This document shows, piece after piece, positions 48,498 to 49,197 of a stretch of 49,197 bases of DNA. The notes below the pieces were generated by a model. It was given only the letters and a program-made list of their open reading frames with translations, did no database searches and had not been told where the DNA came from. The stretch is from contig CBDHDN010000005.1 of NCBI GenBank assembly GCA_965261585.1, forward strand, positions 1 through 49,197, in the 5' to 3' direction. A program made the position numbers and the translations under genes. Within the stretch, counting starts at the first letter, position 1; every line of letters begins with the position of its first letter. The DNA comes from CBDHDN01 sp965261585 (GTDB lineage Bacteria > Pseudomonadota > Alphaproteobacteria > UBA6615).

Positions 48498-48574
48498 CCA
48501 AAGCTTCTATGCCCGCAACAACCGGTACCTATGCCAACCCGAGCCCCACGCACAGGCGGCCACAAAACGAGCGC

Positions 48575-48602
48575 TTGCCTGCTTTGTTTGCGAGGGGACA
48601 AT
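48575..48602 (+). promoter_or_regulatory. Candidate sigma-70 promoter for hpnM
   Basis: TTGCCT (48575-48580) is followed after 16 nt by GACAAT (48597-48602), or after 17 nt by ACAATA. It lies about 26 nt before the first hpnM ATG, which would leave a leader of roughly 20 nt. The hpnN-hpnM divergent gap (48498-48627) must also contain an hpnN promoter, for which I saw no strong candidate. Confidence 0.35.
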
Positions 48603-48627
48603 AGACAGCCGCACGGCGACGCACCAT

Positions 48628-49197
48628 ATGGGAATCATGCGAGCGACCAAGATCGCCCTGCGGATGGGTGCCGTGCTGCTTGTCGCGTCATTTGCCGCAA
48701 CACCGCTGCGGGCTGGCGAGCCGACGGGGCCCGTCGCCGATCTGAACGCGACCCTCCTGGAATCCATGCAGCAGGCCAGGGCGCTTGGCTTCAACGGCCG
48801 TTATGAGCTCCTGTCGCCCGTCCTGATCGATACTTCAATTTCCGGCCATGGCCCGCATCGCCGTCGGCCGCTACTGGACGGGGCTGGATAAGGGCCAGCG
48901 CGGCCGCCTGATCGACGCCTTCTCGCGCATGAGCATCGCCAACTTCGCGTCGCGTTTCGACGGCTACAGCGGCGAGCGCTTCGAGATGCTGGGCGAACGC
49001 CCGTCGGCGCGCGGAGCGATCACGGTGCTGAACCAGATCGTCGAGTCGTCGGGCAAGGCGACGTCGCTCGACTATGTGCTCCGCGAATTCGACGGCGACT
49101 GGCAGATCATCGACATCTTCCTGGACGGCAAGTTCAGCGAGCTTGCGGTGACCAGATCCGAGTATACGTCGGTCATCGGCCGCGCCGGCTTCGACAG
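48628..49197 (+). CDS. hpnM: Hopanoid-associated periplasmic protein HpnM (MlaC/Ttg2D-like), 3'-partial, apparent frameshift
   Basis: MlaC-fold periplasmic lipid-binding protein linked to hopanoid clusters, possibly the carrier working with HpnN. ATG 48628 (or 48637) starts a signal peptide (LRMGAVLLVASFAATPLRAG) followed by NATLLESMQQARALGFNGRY. Near 48831-48842 the frame shifts; the next frame reads AMARIAVGRYWTGLDKGQRG, then FDGYSGERFEMLGERPSARG and WQIIDIFLDGKFSELAVTRSEY, the expected MlaC pattern. Either one extra base or two missing bases would join them; two missing bases restore DTFNFPAMARI, which fits the family well. The C-terminus is beyond the window. It is divergent from hpnN. 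Confidence 0.88.

Overview
The window reads as a GC-rich (roughly two-thirds G+C by eye) alphaproteobacterial chromosome segment, most likely from a Rhodospirillales-like lineage. Supporting signs are the kdsD-lptC-lptA-lptB-rpoN-hpf-ptsN block, an Hsp20/DUF1150 pair, an NDUFA9-type complex I protein, an FzlA-like GST and a full hopanoid (hpn) cluster. I see no tRNA, rRNA, CRISPR array, IS element or phage gene. No gene-free stretch exceeds 300 bases; the longest gap is about 285 bases, between infC and rpmI.

Layout. 1-8.7 kb (minus strand): translation genes thrS, infC (ATC start codon), rpmI, rplT, pheS, pheT and a partial lepA, with a REP-like repeat between pheT and lepA. 8.8-13.7 kb: a coupled GT9/GT4 glycosyltransferase pair, an SDR-type NAD-binding protein, a secreted TPR protein and the FzlA-like GST. 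13.9-19.9 kb: gltB and gltD, NADPH glutamate synthase. 20.2-22.8 kb: uppP, the NDUFA9-like protein and a short RNase D. 23.0-29.2 kb: LPS supply and export (kdsD, lptC, lptA, lptB), then rpoN, hpf and ptsN. 29.2-33.9 kb: DUF1150 and Hsp20, a small exported protein, a solitary lpxD, a solitary iolB, an LpxQ-like outer-membrane barrel and a PAP2 phosphatase interrupted by an in-frame TAG.

34.1-49.2 kb is the hopanoid locus. The plus strand carries hpnB, hpnC, hpnD, hpnE, shc and hpnG, covering farnesyl-PP to squalene to hopene and then side-chain processing. The minus strand carries hpnN, a LicC-like nucleotidyltransferase, a CDP-alcohol phosphatidyltransferase, hpnA, ispH and hpnH, and hpnM starts divergently from hpnN. 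The two arms converge with a 51-nt overlap between hpnG and hpnH. The most interesting point is the nucleotidyltransferase/CDP-alcohol transferase pair coupled between hpnN and hpnA: it looks like a polar head-group-making module inside a hopanoid synthesis and transport operon, and its transferase lacks the last aspartate of the usual motif. LpxQ-like and PAP2 genes next door suggest a broader outer-membrane lipid remodelling neighbourhood.

Quality caution. Nine single frame breaks occur in eight conserved genes (lepA, pheT, hpf, hpnB, shc, the nucleotidyltransferase, hpnN twice, hpnM). Most are explained exactly by one extra G or C in a short run, and the repaired lengths match the families. 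I read these as sequencing or assembly indels rather than gene decay, and give each such gene as one feature.
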